From positions 2,046,001 through 2,110,000 of the forward strand of contig AP025763.1 of the NCBI GenBank assembly GCA_027943745.1: a DNA stretch of 64,000 nt, read 5' to 3'. Positions within the stretch are counted from its first letter, which is position 1. Each line of letters begins with the position of its first letter. Position numbers and translations under genes: made by a program. Below, piece by piece: positions 35,907-46,753 of this stretch. The notes under the pieces were generated by a model. The model saw only the letters and a list, made by a program, of their open reading frames with translations. It ran no database searches and was not told the origin of the DNA. This DNA comes from Neptuniibacter victor. GTDB lineage: Bacteria; Pseudomonadota; Gammaproteobacteria; Pseudomonadales; Balneatricaceae.

Positions 35907-38273
35907 TTAAGCTTCAGCGTTTGCCAAGAAAAACCAAGTATCCAACACGGAATCGGGGTTAAGCGAAATTGTATCGATCCCCTGCTCCATTAACCAACGC
36001 GCAAGATCGGGGTGGTCTGAAGGCCCTTGACCACAGATCCCCACATACTTCCCTTGTTTTTTACACACTTGTATTGCCATGGATAGCAACTTCTTAACCG
36101 CAGCATCACGTTCATCAAATAGATGCGCAATGACACCCGAATCTCGATCTAATCCTAGGGTTAGTTGAGTAAGGTCATTAGAGCCAATGGAGAAACCATC
36201 AAAGTGCTCCAAAAACTCATCCGCCAATAATGCGTTGGATGGTATTTCGCACATCATTATTACGCGCAAACCATTCTTACCGCGCTTTAAGCCGTTATCA
36301 GCGAGTAGATCAACCACTTGTTTGGCTTCACCAGGTGTACGAACAAACGGAATCATCACCTCAACATTAGTTAATTGCATCTCATCACGAACGCGCTTTA
36401 AGGCTCTGCACTCGAGTTCAAAACAATCACGGAAGCTTTCGGAGATATAACGTGCAGCACCACGGAAACCAAGCATTGGGTTCTCTTCGCTTGGCTCAAA
36501 CATATCCCCGCCAATCAAATGCCCGTACTCGTTAGACTTAAAGTCAGACATACGAACAATAACTTTCTTAGGATAGAAAGCCGCAGCGAGAGTTGATATG
36601 CCCTCAACCAAACGATCAACATAGAAATCTACCGGGCTACTATACCCCGAGATACGGCGTTTAATTGTTTGCTGCAGTGCCGGAGCTTGCGCATCGAAAT
36701 TGATCAGCGCTTTAGGGTGAATACCGATCATACGATTGATAATAAACTCTAAGCGCGCTAAACCTACACCAGCATTGGGTAATGCTTGGAAATCAAATGC
36801 CCGATCAGGATTACCGACATTCATCATGATATTAAAGGGTAGATCAGGCATCGACTCTACACTGTTAGATTGATGCTCGTAATCAAGCTTACCTTCGTAC
36901 ACACGTCCAGTATCACCTTCTGCACAAGATACGGTTACTAGCTGACCGTTAACAAACTGTTCCGTGGCATCACCGCAACCAACGATCGCAGGAATACCTA
37001 GTTCACGTGCGATAATAGCAGCGTGACAGGTTCGACCACCACGATTGGTTACAATCGCAGATGCACGCTTCATGACGGGTTCCCAATCCGGGTCAGTCAT
37101 GTCAGTCACGAGTACTTCACCCGGCTGAACCTTATCCATCTCACTAATATCGTAAACGATTCGAACATTACCCGAACCAATTCGATGACCAATAGAGCGG
37201 CCTTCAACCAGTACCTTACTGGTCTCTTTTAACAGATAACGCTCAATAACCGCTTGATTACTACGGCTCTTAACGGTCTCTGGACGAGCCTGGACAACAA
37301 AGATCTCGCCCGTATCACCATCTTTGGCCCACTCGATATCCATAGGACGACCATAATGCGCTTCAATCTCTATGGCTATCTGAGCAAGTGCTTCAACATC
37401 CGCGTCATTAATCGAGAATGTTTGACGCGCTTCCTGATCAACAGGAACCGTACTGACCGGATTATCAGATCCATCTTCAGAATAAACCATCTTGATCGCT
37501 TTAGAGCCGATCGTTTTACGGATAATTGCCGGCGCGCCCATTTTTAAGGTGGGTTTATAAACATAGAACTCATCAGGATTAACCGCACCTTGTACGACAG
37601 TCTCACCTAACCCATAAGCTGACGTAATAAAAACAACATGATTAAAGCCAGACTCAGTGTCCAAGGTAAACATAACACCCGACGCTCCGGTCTCACTTCT
37701 GACCATTCGTTGGATACCAGCAGAAAGTGCGACTTCACTATGCTCGAAACCATGGTGTACTCGATATGAGATAGCGCGATCATTATATAAAGAGGCAAAC
37801 ACCTCTTTGATAGCATGCTTTACAGCGTCGAGCCCACGAACATTAAGAAATGTTTCTTGTTGACCGGCAAAAGACGCATCGGGTAGATCTTCTGCTGTAG
37901 CGGATGATCTAACGGCTACTGCAATATCAGCATTATCAGCTGAGATCTCGTTCCAATAAGTTTCTACCGCTGAATCCAATTCAGGCTGAAAATCAGCCTC
38001 CATGATCCAACCACGAATGGTTTTACCTGCGTCTTTCAGGTCTTGAATATTGTTGGTATCGAGTTGATGCAAGCGGTCTATTATCTTTTTCTCTAGACCA
38101 CCATGCGTAAGAAAATCACGATAAGCCTCAGCTGTGGTAGCAAACCCGTTTGGAACTTTTACATTAGCCCCTGATAACTCTTGCAGCATTTCACCGAGAG
38201 AAGCATTCTTTCCGCCGACTCTCTCAACATCGTCCATACCTACCTGATCAAGGCGCAGTACATAATTCTGCAA
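35907..38273 (-). CDS. ppsA: Phosphoenolpyruvate synthase
   Basis: Converts pyruvate and ATP to PEP, AMP and phosphate in gluconeogenesis. N-terminal ATP-grasp part with [29 protein letters not shown] and FVVQARPET; central phospho-histidine [24 protein letters not shown]-terminal PEP-binding barrel with GFRGAARY and [11 protein letters not shown] place the start at TTG 38273, eight bases after AGGAG, giving 788 aa, near the 792 of E. coli. A longer ATG start has no ribosome site. Controlled by the PpsR regulator encoded divergently. Confidence 0.95.
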   Translation of the reverse strand: MQNYVLRLDQVGMDDVERVGGKNASLGEMLQELSGANVKVPNGFATTAEAYRDFLTHGGLEKKIIDRLHQLDTNNIQDLKDAGKTIRGWIMEADFQPELDSAVETYWNEISADNADIAVAVRSSATAEDLPDASFAGQQETFLNVRGLDAVKHAIKEVFASLYNDRAISYRVHHGFEHSEVALSAGIQRMVRSETGASGVMFTLDTESGFNHVVFITSAYGLGETVVQGAVNPDEFYVYKPTLKMGAPAIIRKTIGSKAIKMVYSEDGSDNPVSTVPVDQEARQTFSINDADVEALAQIAIEIEAHYGRPMDIEWAKDGDTGEIFVVQARPETVKSRSNQAVIERYLLKETSKVLVEGRSIGHRIGSGNVRIVYDISEMDKVQPGEVLVTDMTDPDWEPVMKRASAIVTNRGGRTCHAAIIARELGIPAIVGCGDATEQFVNGQLVTVSCAEGDTGRVYEGKLDYEHQSNSVESMPDLPFNIMMNVGNPDRAFDFQALPNAGVGLARLEFIINRMIGIHPKALINFDAQAPALQQTIKRRISGYSSPVDFYVDRLVEGISTLAAAFYPKKVIVRMSDFKSNEYGHLIGGDMFEPSEENPMLGFRGAARYISESFRDCFELECRALKRVRDEMQLTNVEVMIPFVRTPGEAKQVVDLLADNGLKRGKNGLRVIMMCEIPSNALLADEFLEHFDGFSIGSNDLTQLTLGLDRDSGVIAHLFDERDAAVKKLLSMAIQVCKKQGKYVGICGQGPSDHPDLARWLMEQGIDTISLNPDSVLDTWFFLANAEA

Positions 38274-38623
38274 TGGTTTATCTCCTACTCTGGTGTTAAT
38301 AGATCGTTGTAGCAGCACTCTACGGCGCTGTTCTTTTAATAAAACCGATATTACTTTAGTGGAACAGAAAAATCCCTATAAAGACCTGCCAAATACTACA
38401 AAATGTAATGACAATTGACAGAGATTAATCAAAAAATAGATCGATCACGATTCACGTCACTTAATAGCGCCTAATCGTCCCAGTTTTTAGAGATGTCACA
38501 ACCGTCTACAAGTACTAATCGTCACTAAACTTTGGCATAGCCTGCCTCCGTTTTGCTTCGCCCGCGCCAACGATCTGTTATAGTGCGCTCACAATTATTT
38601 TCTGCTGTATTGATAAATTTATT
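38274..38623. promoter_or_regulatory. Divergent ppsA/ppsR intergenic region
   Basis: 350 bases without a gene. It must hold both promoters. On the plus strand a possible extended -10 (TG-T-TATAGT at 38576-38584) lies 39 bases before ppsR. No operator motif was recognised; in other bacteria FruR/Cra controls ppsA, but I saw no convincing Cra site. Confidence 0.35.
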
Positions 38624-39442
38624 ATGAAACGAACTGCTTTCTTTATCTCTGATGGTACTGGCATCACATCTGAAGCGCTGGGGCACAGTCTACTAGCTCA
38701 ATTTGACAGTATTGAGTTTGAACAGATTACGCTCCCCTACATCGATACGCTTGAAAAAGCAGAAGATGCAGTAGCAAAAATAAATAGCTTTGCTGTTAAA
38801 GATGGTATCCGTCCATTAATTTTTGATACGGTCGTTAACGAAGATATTCGTAAAATAATTGCAGAATCTAATGCGTTTAAAATTGACGTGTTTTCTAGCT
38901 TTTTAAAGCCGCTAGAAAATGAGTTAGATGCACATTCGAATTACTCGGTTGGTAAATCTCACGGCATCGTCGAAAGAACCCGTTACAAAGATCGAATTGA
39001 TTCCGTTAACTTTGCAATAGATAACGATGATGGTGCAAAGACCCGGCAATATGCCAATGCAGATATCATACTGGTAGGCGTCTCTCGTTGCGGTAAAACA
39101 CCTACCTGTCTTTATATGGCAATGCAGTTCGGTATCCGTGCGGCCAACTACCCTCTTACCGAAGAAGATATGGAATTCAATAAGTTACCTTCGGTTCTTG
39201 AAGAGCATAAACACAAGCTATATGGGCTTACCATCGATCCTTTTCAGCTTGCCGCAATTCGACATGAGCGTCGTGCAAATAGCCGTTATGCCTCTCTAGA
39301 CCAATGTGATTTTGAGGTTAGAGAGGTTGAACGTTTATTTAAAAAGCTCAACATACCAACCATCAACACGACTAACTTTTCTATCGAAGAGATCTCAACA
39401 AGGATAATGGCGCAGGCAGGCTTAGAGCGCAGAATGAACTAG
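38624..39442 (+). CDS. ppsR: PEP synthase regulatory kinase/phosphorylase
   Basis: DUF299-family bifunctional enzyme that phosphorylates PpsA on a threonine with ADP to inactivate it and removes the phosphate with Pi. It has [20 protein letters not shown] at the N-terminus, the P-loop [16 protein letters not shown] (about residue 150) and the YPLTEEDM segment. 272 aa. Divergent from ppsA. Confidence 0.93.
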   Translation: MKRTAFFISDGTGITSEALGHSLLAQFDSIEFEQITLPYIDTLEKAEDAVAKINSFAVKDGIRPLIFDTVVNEDIRKIIAESNAFKIDVFSSFLKPLENELDAHSNYSVGKSHGIVERTRYKDRIDSVNFAIDNDDGAKTRQYANADIILVGVSRCGKTPTCLYMAMQFGIRAANYPLTEEDMEFNKLPSVLEEHKHKLYGLTIDPFQLAAIRHERRANSRYASLDQCDFEVREVERLFKKLNIPTINTTNFSIEEISTRIMAQAGLERRMN

Positions 39443-39481
39443 ACTACTGCTATCAGCAGGCATTAAACAGGAACTGAGTTG

Positions 39482-40147
39482 ATGAAGTCATTAATAACAG
39501 CGATCTTATTCTCTATCACCGTCATCTTACCTTTAAATGCTGTGGCAGATGCCATTGGGAAAGTCGTCTTAATACAAGGCAGCCCGCTTGTAGAACGTAA
39601 TGGCCAGCATCTATTTATCAAACGCAACGATGCTATTTTCACAGCCGATATGATCATTACGCCTATCGGCAGCAAAATTCTTGTTCGTTTAAACGATAAA
39701 TCAACCATTTCACTTGCTGAGAACAGTCAATTCGAATTCACTAAGTATCAGTATGATCAGAATAATGACAAATCTGATGTCAGCTTCAAAATGTTAAAAG
39801 GTGCCTTTCGAACCATCACAGGTAAAATCGGTAAGCAGAAGCAACCACAATTTGAAATTCACACGCCTGTCGCAACCATTGGTGTGCGTGGTACTGATTT
39901 CTGGGGAGGTTTTATCTTTTCTGATGCCCTAGATGTCACAATGCTCAGCGGTAAAGGTGTCTATATTAAGAATGATAAAGGCCTCACCGAGCTCAGCAAG
40001 CCTGGTGAAGGCGCGATGGTGACAGAGGGATCGGCGCCAGGTGAAGTATCCATGTGGAGCAAAGAGAAGATCGCCAAGGCCAATGCAGCGACAGAGTTGA
40101 AACAGCCAGCACCGAAGAAAAAACATAGCTCACCCTTCGAGTATTAA
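39482..40147 (+). CDS. Periplasmic FecR-domain protein
   Basis: 221 aa with a cleavable signal peptide (to about residue 22). Contains a FecR-like domain (about 50-165): GSKILVRLNDKSTISLAENSQFEF, LKGAFRTITGKIG and HTPVATIGVRGTDFWGG, the latter typical of FecR proteins. The tail is Lys/Pro-rich (APKKKHSSPFEY). No FecI sigma factor or TonB receptor is near, so iron regulation is unlikely; such standalone FecR proteins have unknown roles. ATG 39482 follows AGGAA; the TTG one codon earlier is discounted. Confidence 0.75.
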   Translation: MKSLITAILFSITVILPLNAVADAIGKVVLIQGSPLVERNGQHLFIKRNDAIFTADMIITPIGSKILVRLNDKSTISLAENSQFEFTKYQYDQNNDKSDVSFKMLKGAFRTITGKIGKQKQPQFEIHTPVATIGVRGTDFWGGFIFSDALDVTMLSGKGVYIKNDKGLTELSKPGEGAMVTEGSAPGEVSMWSKEKIAKANAATELKQPAPKKKHSSPFEY

Positions 40148-40202
40148 ACTAGCCATAACCAAGCGATAAAGCTGGCTATGGCGATGCCCTCTTAGCTGCT
40201 GA

Positions 40203-42185
40203 CTAATACTCAAACTGTCTCACGAGTTTCTGTAAACTCTCGGCTAAATTTGCCAGCCCGTCAGTCGATTGATTAATCCTGATGGATGAATCCTTAGCGT
40301 CTTTCACCTGAAGGTTAATCGATTGAATATTCGAATTGATATTCTCGGCAAGTAAGCTCTGCTGGCTTGCCGCACTAGCGATTTGAGTATTCATATCACT
40401 AATCGTGTAGGCAGATTCGGTAATTTCGGCCAAAGAACCACCTGCTTGCTCAGCTTGATTAACACTACTTTCAGCAATACCTAGTGTTGCTTTTACTGAC
40501 AATACCGCCTCATCAGCAGCGGCCTGCAATTGTTCTATAACCGACTGTATCTCTGTGGTAGCACGCTGGGTATTGCTTGCTAATGTTCTTACCTCATCAG
40601 CTACCACTGCAAAACCTCTACCTTTGTCCCCGGCTCTTGCCGCTTCTATCGCAGCGTTCAGGGCAAGTAAGTTAGTTTGTTCGGCGATATCATCAATCAC
40701 GCCAAGAACACTCCCAATGCGCTGACTTCCTTTAGCTAAATTACCTATCACGGTATTGGTTTGCTCTAACTGATCCACCTGATGCTGAATCGCATTGATC
40801 ATGTGATCGACCTCTTTTTGCCCACTCTGTGATGAACGATCGGCATTACCGGCAGCTAACGCCGCAGATGAGGCGCTCTGTGCGATGTCATTGGTGCTGT
40901 TCGCCATATCTTGTATCGAAAGCACCGCTTGCTCGGTTTGAGATTGCTGGTGGCTAATCGCATGTGAAGTCTCAGTGCTAATACTCTTTAACTGCACAGC
41001 CGCTTCGCCGAGGTTATCGACCGCATCAGCAACACCGGTGATGGTTTCTCTAATTTTGCTCACGAAGACATTGAACCCAATTGCGATAACTTTTAACTCA
41101 GAAGCACCATCCTCGGGCAGAGAGACTTTTAAATCGCCCTTGCCGGCCCCTATTTGTTGCAGACTATGCGCAACATTTCTTACTGGCACCACGACGGTCA
41201 TATAGGTGATATAGATAGCAATAAGCGCCGCTAAATAGCCCACTATAATTGCGCCCCATATAAGGCTGTTAGACTGGGAAACTAAACCTGATACTAAATT
41301 AACCTCTCCCTCTAGCGCCTGGTTACTTTGCTCTCTAACCTGCTCAAGCCTTCCAAGCAAAGTCGTTGATATGTTAGATGCCTGCTGTTGCGCCTTAGCA
41401 AACAATTGATAATCCGTGACCAACCTCGTATTCAACTCAAGCATTCGATCAAAACGCTTACTGATATCATCGACATGGCCAATCATTTTTTGGGTAGTCA
41501 TCATCACAATTAATCGATCATAAGCCGGCTTTAACTGTCGATACTGCTCATCCAATGCTTGTACTTGTTTTGCGACATTGAGGCCTTCGAAAATTTGCTG
41601 CAACATATAATTGCGAGATAGTATGCCGGTGTGTACTTCACTTAAAACTTGCTCAAGGTCTTCAAACTGCTCAACGATATATCGATTTGAGTAGTTTTCA
41701 TCCATAAAAATCATCGTATCTTCTTGCGCAATCACTATCTTTTCTAACAGATCATTTGTCAGTTCAAGAAGCTCGCGTCTTTGGTTGCGAATACGGTCAT
41801 TTAACGCAAGAGTTTTAGCTTGAGATTGCTGGTATTCAGACTTTAACTGTTTAACTTCAGCAATCAGCGGTCCTGAAACTAACTGACTCGTCTCGATCTC
41901 TTCTAGGGCTGATACACTACTCTTCTGTAGGGCTTTGATATCCAATTTGGCTTGATCTAGCGATATCTCATTTAACAAAACTTGTTGGGTTTTAAAAATT
42001 TCACCCTGAATATTCAGAGCACTTTTCGCACCGCCTTCCCCTGCCCGCCAAGCAGGACCTGTAACAAACAACAATGATGATGCGAGGTTTTGCACGCCAT
42101 GCACGCCTGCAAAGCCACAGATGCCTAATAGAAGCATCATCACAATATAACCAGCGCCTATACGGTGGCTGATAGATAAACTCAT
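40203..42185 (-). CDS. Methyl-accepting chemotaxis protein
   Basis: 660-aa chemoreceptor. TM1 at about residues 8-30, a long helical ligand-sensing region (30-310) of unknown ligand, TM2 around 315-335, then HAMP ([20 protein letters not shown]) and a signalling domain with the hairpin tip [40 protein letters not shown]. It could signal through the CheW encoded at 6.5 kb (inference). No C-terminal CheR-tethering pentapeptide is apparent (ends VRQFEY). Confidence 0.93.
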   Translation of the reverse strand: MSLSISHRIGAGYIVMMLLLGICGFAGVHGVQNLASSLLFVTGPAWRAGEGGAKSALNIQGEIFKTQQVLLNEISLDQAKLDIKALQKSSVSALEEIETSQLVSGPLIAEVKQLKSEYQQSQAKTLALNDRIRNQRRELLELTNDLLEKIVIAQEDTMIFMDENYSNRYIVEQFEDLEQVLSEVHTGILSRNYMLQQIFEGLNVAKQVQALDEQYRQLKPAYDRLIVMMTTQKMIGHVDDISKRFDRMLELNTRLVTDYQLFAKAQQQASNISTTLLGRLEQVREQSNQALEGEVNLVSGLVSQSNSLIWGAIIVGYLAALIAIYITYMTVVVPVRNVAHSLQQIGAGKGDLKVSLPEDGASELKVIAIGFNVFVSKIRETITGVADAVDNLGEAAVQLKSISTETSHAISHQQSQTEQAVLSIQDMANSTNDIAQSASSAALAAGNADRSSQSGQKEVDHMINAIQHQVDQLEQTNTVIGNLAKGSQRIGSVLGVIDDIAEQTNLLALNAAIEAARAGDKGRGFAVVADEVRTLASNTQRATTEIQSVIEQLQAAADEAVLSVKATLGIAESSVNQAEQAGGSLAEITESAYTISDMNTQIASAASQQSLLAENINSNIQSINLQVKDAKDSSIRINQSTDGLANLAESLQKLVRQFEY

Positions 42186-42395
42186 ACTGTCCCTCGTTTA
42201 TTTTTTTTATAGGAAAAATTAACAAAGCAGAAACAGTGCCAATAACCGATCGCGCCTTAAAAAAGCTATTAACTGTTATATTTCAATAAGTTAAAGAATG
42301 TTTATCTATAAGCTAAAAATAGCCTTAAGCAATAGATCAATTATAGAAAAGATCTAAGCTTGGAAAGTGATCAAATGATGAGGTTATTAAACCAA

Positions 42396-42428
42396 AAAAA
42401 GCAGCTTATCTTGGTAGATAAGCTGCTT
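42396..42428 (-). terminator. Terminator after zinc-ribbon membrane protein gene
   Basis: Perfect 12-bp stem AAGCAGCTTATC / GATAAGCTGCTT with a six-base loop; on the minus strand it runs into a T-tract. About 30 bases past the stop of the gene at 42461. Confidence 0.92.
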
Positions 42429-42460
42429 ATGGTGTTTCTGATAGCATTAGAGATTATGAA

Positions 42461-43816
42461 TTAGCAACTGGGGTGAGCTTCCAATTGGCGAATGAGTTGC
42501 CGACACTTCTCCGCTTGCGAGCCTTTATTCGGCATTTCATCAAGTGCATTTGCCATCAGTTGGTAAGCCGGAATAAGTTGCTCATAGTCCGCACTATCTC
42601 GATGAAGACCATTAATAAGTTTCAAAACCAGTTTCATTTTTCCCGCGTCAAAGCAAGAACTGGCTAACTGATATCGAAGATCAGGCTGCTTAGGCACATA
42701 ATCCTTATCAATCAATAATATGCGCTGATATACTGTCGCCCCTTGTGTCTGGCGGCCTTGATCCTTAAGCAAAGAAAGGTAGCCAGGTAAGAAATCATCA
42801 AGCCCTTCTACGTCTTTGGTTCCCCATAAGAAATCAAAAAATTGGGTATATAAACCATAATCATTTGGATGTTTTTTAATACCTTCATTAAAGACCTTAA
42901 GCACTTGTTTAAAATCGCCCTCTTTAGCCAAAACCTCTATACGAGCAGTGAGTAGAATGCGCTCATTACGGACCTCACTATCAGCGGATGATTCCATTCG
43001 GCTAACAAAGCCAAGTGCTCTCTGCTTCTGAAATATTAGATAACCCATTAAGTGGAAAACAACGATCAAATAATAATATGAAACAACACTCTGTAAGATC
43101 GCTGAAAAGAAATAAAAACGCTCATCCAGAATCTGATTAATCGTACCGACAGAGGCGATCATGATCATAATGAACAGTAATAAGAGAAGATAAGCACCGC
43201 CCAACGTCACTACTAAACGGCCCACTTCAATAGGATTCAACGCGGGACCAATGGCTTCAAAGCGAGCGTAGTTAATAAACACTGCGGGTAAACAGATTAA
43301 CCAAAAGATAGCGAATAATGCTGCTGGCATGTCACCAAATACACGGCCCATTGCCATAATCATTGCCGTAATGCCGAAAAGAATAATAATAGTGTGCAAT
43401 ATTATTTTAACACCACCACTAAATGCCTCACTCGCATCAGGTGATGCGATCTCACCATCAGCAGTACTTTGCAAACAAAGAAAGCTATATTTCGTCAAAG
43501 CAGCGGTGGTCAGCAAGGTAATAACTAAACCTGTTAACCCGCCGAGAAAAGCACCTAATGAAGTTAACACCGATGCAATAATAATGAGCATCAATGCCTG
43601 CTTGTTCATTGGATAATGAAATGCACTATCTAAGCGACGCCAAAAAGGCGCAACATCAGCACCTGAACCCAAACTAGAAAGAGTACCTCCACAAACAAAA
43701 CAACGAACGTCATTATGCTCAACATCGTCATCTATACAGTGATCACACTGACTGATCTCGCACTCGTCACAGTGGTACGTAGATGCGGTTAATGGATGGT
43801 ATTTGCAATAATCCAT
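42461..43816 (-). CDS. Zinc-ribbon/multi-TM/helical-repeat protein
   Basis: 451 aa. An N-terminal B-box-like zinc finger (C-x3-H ... CDECEISQCDHC ... HNDVRCFVC, residues 4-45) is followed by about six TM segments (80-285), resembling DUF4013-type permease-like domains. The C-terminal 170 residues are soluble helical repeats (ILLTARIEVLAKEGDFKQVLKVFNEGIKKHPND), TPR-like. Function unknown. A rhomboid gene ends 75 bases upstream in the same direction with a similar helical C-terminus, suggesting partnership. Confidence 0.7.
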   Translation of the reverse strand: MDYCKYHPLTASTYHCDECEISQCDHCIDDDVEHNDVRCFVCGGTLSSLGSGADVAPFWRRLDSAFHYPMNKQALMLIIIASVLTSLGAFLGGLTGLVITLLTTAALTKYSFLCLQSTADGEIASPDASEAFSGGVKIILHTIIILFGITAMIMAMGRVFGDMPAALFAIFWLICLPAVFINYARFEAIGPALNPIEVGRLVVTLGGAYLLLLLFIMIMIASVGTINQILDERFYFFSAILQSVVSYYYLIVVFHLMGYLIFQKQRALGFVSRMESSADSEVRNERILLTARIEVLAKEGDFKQVLKVFNEGIKKHPNDYGLYTQFFDFLWGTKDVEGLDDFLPGYLSLLKDQGRQTQGATVYQRILLIDKDYVPKQPDLRYQLASSCFDAGKMKLVLKLINGLHRDSADYEQLIPAYQLMANALDEMPNKGSQAEKCRQLIRQLEAHPSC

Positions 43817-43890
43817 TTTGCTTTTTTGCCTTTACTAATAACTATATAAACGAGTAAAAATTAAGCAACTCAGCGGTATTGATATATAGA

Positions 43891-45327
43891 TCAATATCGG
43901 CGACAGCGCTCATATATTTCATCGGCGGCTTTTTCAAAACGAACTTTTTTCGCTTCGTGCTCTCGTTCCTCAAACGCAACCGCAAGTTTTCGCGCGAAAT
44001 GGCTTAATGTTTCATTCTTAATTCCACGCGCATAAAGCAGCATAAAAATTTGCTCCGACGTATTAAGATTGGCCAATGAGGACAAACGCCAGCCTAACTG
44101 CAAAATATCATCGTTAGGCATGCTTTCTTTTATCTCTTGGTTATCGAGCCATATACGCTCGATTTTTTCTAATTGACTAGCACTGGGCTTCTCATACGAT
44201 AGCAAGTTAATCAGCGCCTGCTGTTTTCCTTCATCGTCTCTTGCACTTAAAATTCGAAACTTTAATTGCAACAGATCGTAATCTGCCCCATATTTTTCTA
44301 GCGCCTCATCAATCCCTGTTAGCGCCGAGTCAAAAGAAAAACTCCCTATCGCTTTGTAGATCTTGGCATAATCTTTCTGTTGTGGAGACTCAACTTCGTC
44401 CTCAGCTAAATACTCCTCATCGAGCATTTTAGGGCTGACCACAAGCGCCGTTAAAATTAAGATAGCGCCAGAAACAAAACCACCAGTATGCGCCATAAAA
44501 GCAACGTTCGAATTAACTTCGGTAAAATAACTATATAGCTCATTCGCTATATACAAAGGCAAAATAAGGAGCGCGGGGGCTCGTATAAAGCCAACAAAAA
44601 TAAAGAACCAATAGAAGAACTCTATCTTTCTTAATCTAAAAACACCTAGATACATTGCCATCACGCCAGATATAGCGCCTGACGCACCCACCAATGCATT
44701 AGGACTATGCTGGTTAACCATGACAAAAAGAACGCCACCAGCAAGGCCTGAAACGAGATAAAACAATAAGAAGCGAAAATGCCCTATCGCCGCTTCTACC
44801 GCGAACCCAAACACAACCAAAAAGAACATATTGCCAATAAGGTGAAGAGAATCACCATGCAGGAACTGATAACTAATAAGATCCTGAACCGCCAGATCCT
44901 TTGATTTCAGACCGTAGCCGTATATTACCGTTGAGCCGAATTTTTCATGGATCTCTTTGCGATCTTTCCAGTAATCGCCTTTTTCAGGCTCATGGAAGCT
45001 AACCCAGTGTGCGTTTAGATAATCAAAAAAACGAAGATCACTCAATACGTAGAAAGTGAGTTGCCGACTATTACCTTGCTCATATAATTGCGAATACTCA
45101 GCGATAACGCTTTCGGGTACATCGTTACTTTCAAGGTATTTGAGGTACACAGGCCATTCCGTTTCGAAATATTCAAGCTTTTCGTAACGAATTAAGGCAT
45201 CTTCGATTTGCTGATCGTCTCCGTCCTGATAGACGAAAAAAATCAGCACATTAGATAGTACTAATAGGAAAAGCATGATTGGAGGATGCTTCCAATCAAA
45301 CCTCTTTTCAGTAGGTATAATGACCAT
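43891..45327 (-). CDS. Rhomboid protease with large loop insert and helical C-terminus
   Basis: 478 aa. TM1 near residues 17-35 is followed by a 115-residue non-membrane insert (about 37-150), then the rhomboid core: QFLHGDSLHLIGNMFFLVVFG, ANALVGASGAISGVMAMYLG with the catalytic serine (GASG) and FMAHTGGFVSGAI with the catalytic histidine. The C-terminal about 150 residues form TPR-like helices ending KAADEIYERCRRY. This is not a rhombosortase. The same overall plan occurs in other gammaproteobacteria of unknown substrate. Confidence 0.82.
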   Translation of the reverse strand: MVIIPTEKRFDWKHPPIMLFLLVLSNVLIFFVYQDGDDQQIEDALIRYEKLEYFETEWPVYLKYLESNDVPESVIAEYSQLYEQGNSRQLTFYVLSDLRFFDYLNAHWVSFHEPEKGDYWKDRKEIHEKFGSTVIYGYGLKSKDLAVQDLISYQFLHGDSLHLIGNMFFLVVFGFAVEAAIGHFRFLLFYLVSGLAGGVLFVMVNQHSPNALVGASGAISGVMAMYLGVFRLRKIEFFYWFFIFVGFIRAPALLILPLYIANELYSYFTEVNSNVAFMAHTGGFVSGAILILTALVVSPKMLDEEYLAEDEVESPQQKDYAKIYKAIGSFSFDSALTGIDEALEKYGADYDLLQLKFRILSARDDEGKQQALINLLSYEKPSASQLEKIERIWLDNQEIKESMPNDDILQLGWRLSSLANLNTSEQIFMLLYARGIKNETLSHFARKLAVAFEEREHEAKKVRFEKAADEIYERCRRY

Positions 45328-45465
45328 CGTGCGCCGAATCCATCCACTCGCAAAGGTTATAAATTAATAAGCAATCAAGAAATCCTAACATGGTTCTACA
45401 ATAAAAGACTGCTACTTGCCATCAATTATCCTGTAGAAATAATCCTGTTGTAGGCTACAACACAA

Positions 45466-45933
45466 CTAATTCAGCTTTGCTAGTTCAACGATCGTATTGA
45501 GAGCGGACTTCAAGTTTTGTAAAGCCTGCCCGGAGGGAACTGCTTTTTTAGCGCACTCATTAATGGCTACTGCATGATCGGTATATAATCGATTATTTTG
45601 ATAACGCGAATTCAAACCCACGACTAAGCTTTGCTTATAGGCATTCACTTGCTGTTGCATTAAGCCAGCCTTGGCAGAATCACCATTGTTAAAACTTAAT
45701 AAACCAGGCGTAATGATTTCATCCTGAATATATAAATTATAACCAGCCAACCCTTTTCGAATCACTTCGATGTCAGCCTTAGCATAATTAGCGGGTGCAG
45801 AATCGAGTTTCGAAGATACAAAATCGAGAACGGCTTGGCATCCTTGCATCTCGTTGATGGAAGGTGCTGCAAGTAATGTGGTTGGAAACAGAAGCGAGGC
45901 TGATAACGCAAAAGTGGGAAGTAAAACTTTCAT
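45466..45933 (-). CDS. Small secreted hypothetical protein
   Basis: 155 aa with a clear signal peptide (MKVLLPTFALSASLLFPTTLLA/APS). The mature part is helical, with two cysteines (MQGCQAVL and INECAKKAV) that could pair. No domain recognised. GGAG lies six bases before the ATG. A strong 14-bp inverted repeat lies 28 bases upstream of the start. Confidence 0.65.
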   Translation of the reverse strand: MKVLLPTFALSASLLFPTTLLAAPSINEMQGCQAVLDFVSSKLDSAPANYAKADIEVIRKGLAGYNLYIQDEIITPGLLSFNNGDSAKAGLMQQQVNAYKQSLVVGLNSRYQNNRLYTDHAVAINECAKKAVPSGQALQNLKSALNTIVELAKLN

Positions 45934-45961
45934 TTAATACTCCATTATTAAATGTCATAAC

Positions 45962-46004
45962 GTGTTGGAGTGAGTGTACCCAGTAAACAGACTCACTCCA
46001 ACAC
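45962..46004. promoter_or_regulatory. 14-bp inverted repeat upstream of the 155-aa secreted protein gene
   Basis: GTGTTGGAGTGAGT (45962-45975) pairs exactly with ACTCACTCCAACAC (45991-46004) across a 15-base loop. It is not followed by a T-run on the minus strand, so it is more likely an mRNA leader structure or operator than a terminator. Confidence 0.55.
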
Positions 46005-46125
46005 TACTTCTTATCTAATTTGCCGTAAGAGTACTCACTATCTGCTGAAGCAAAGTAACACAATTCTAGACGGATCCTAAAGGAACCTCATGGGATAAGT
46101 AGAATGATTACATCTGCGTAAAGCC

Positions 46126-46214
46126 TCCAGATACGAAAAAGCCGACTTAGAACTAACTAAATCGGCTTTCTCTATGTTTGGTAGCGGGGGCTGGGGTTAA
46201 ACCAATGACCTTCG
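46126..46214. repeat. Upstream copy of tRNA-terminator direct repeat
   Basis: Nearly identical to 46275-46363 at an offset of 149 bases. Each copy holds the terminator hairpin (46138-46169 and 46287-46318) plus the 3' third of the initiator tRNA. Confidence 0.85.
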
Positions 46215-46245
46215 CCAGGAGTTACAAGAGCTGAGCCCGACGAGC
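46179..46245 (-). pseudogene. Decayed copy of initiator tRNA
   Basis: Retains the CCA end, acceptor 3' strand and a mutated T-arm (46179-46214), then an 18-base unrelated stretch where the anticodon loop should be, then a 13-base match to the anticodon-stem/D-region (46233-46245). The D-arm and 5' acceptor strand are missing and no CAT anticodon remains, so it cannot make a tRNA. Confidence 0.85.
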
Positions 46246-46286
46246 GTTTCTACTTTGTTTCGCTTTTACTGGATTCCAGATACGAA

Positions 46287-46318
46287 AAAGCCGACTTAGA
46301 ATTAACTAAATCGGCTTT
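46287..46318 (-). terminator. Terminator of the initiator tRNA gene
   Basis: On the minus strand AAAGCCGATTTAG / loop / CTAAGTCGGCTTT forms a 13-bp stem with one G-T pair, followed by TTTTC. It starts 9 bases after the tRNA 3' end; a second copy sits at 46138-46169. Confidence 0.9.
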
Positions 46319-46327
46319 CTCTATGTT

Positions 46328-46404
<77 letters not shown>

Positions 46405-46753
46405 TCAATGTGGGGCGAATAATATAGATGAGATTAGACTTTAGCAAGCCCTATTTCACGCAAATGCAAAATAATTGTAACACCCCATCATAACTGGTTA
46501 TTAACTACACAAGTGATCCTGTTTTTTTGCTTTAGCTCAATTTTGATAGGCATATATAGTAGGTTCTACTGGCACAGTTCTGAAATATAGCTATCATTTA
46601 CCCCATTCTGATTTGCAGCAAAGTTACATTGCATAAAACGCAACAGAGCAATCTATATATATCATTTTACGCGACACTCGGTTTCTATTAGAGTAGCCGC
46701 ATAATAAATCATCGGTCAGGGCAACCTGACGTAATTAATACGGAATTTTGGAA
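46405..46753. promoter_or_regulatory. tRNA-fMet promoter and ilvC leader region
   Basis: About 350 bases without a coding gene. Toward ilvC, a perfect GTCAGG-GCAA-CCTGAC hairpin (46715-46730) lies 23 bases before the start codon. Two TTGC-type inverted repeats, TTGCAGCAA (46613-46621) and TTGC-N7-GCAA (46629-46643), precede an AT-rich -10-like TATATA (46654). An IlvY-type activator could bind such repeats, but no ilvY gene is adjacent. Confidence 0.45.

Noticed and set aside
39482-40147. Iron-uptake FecR signalling gene
   Set aside because: No fecI-type sigma factor or TonB receptor nearby and a normal signal peptide instead of an inner-membrane anchor with cytoplasmic domain.
46601-46660. 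IlvY-type operators for ilvC
   Set aside because: TTGC-GCAA repeats are suggestive, but I cannot score them and no ilvY gene lies in the window; recorded only as part of the leader region.
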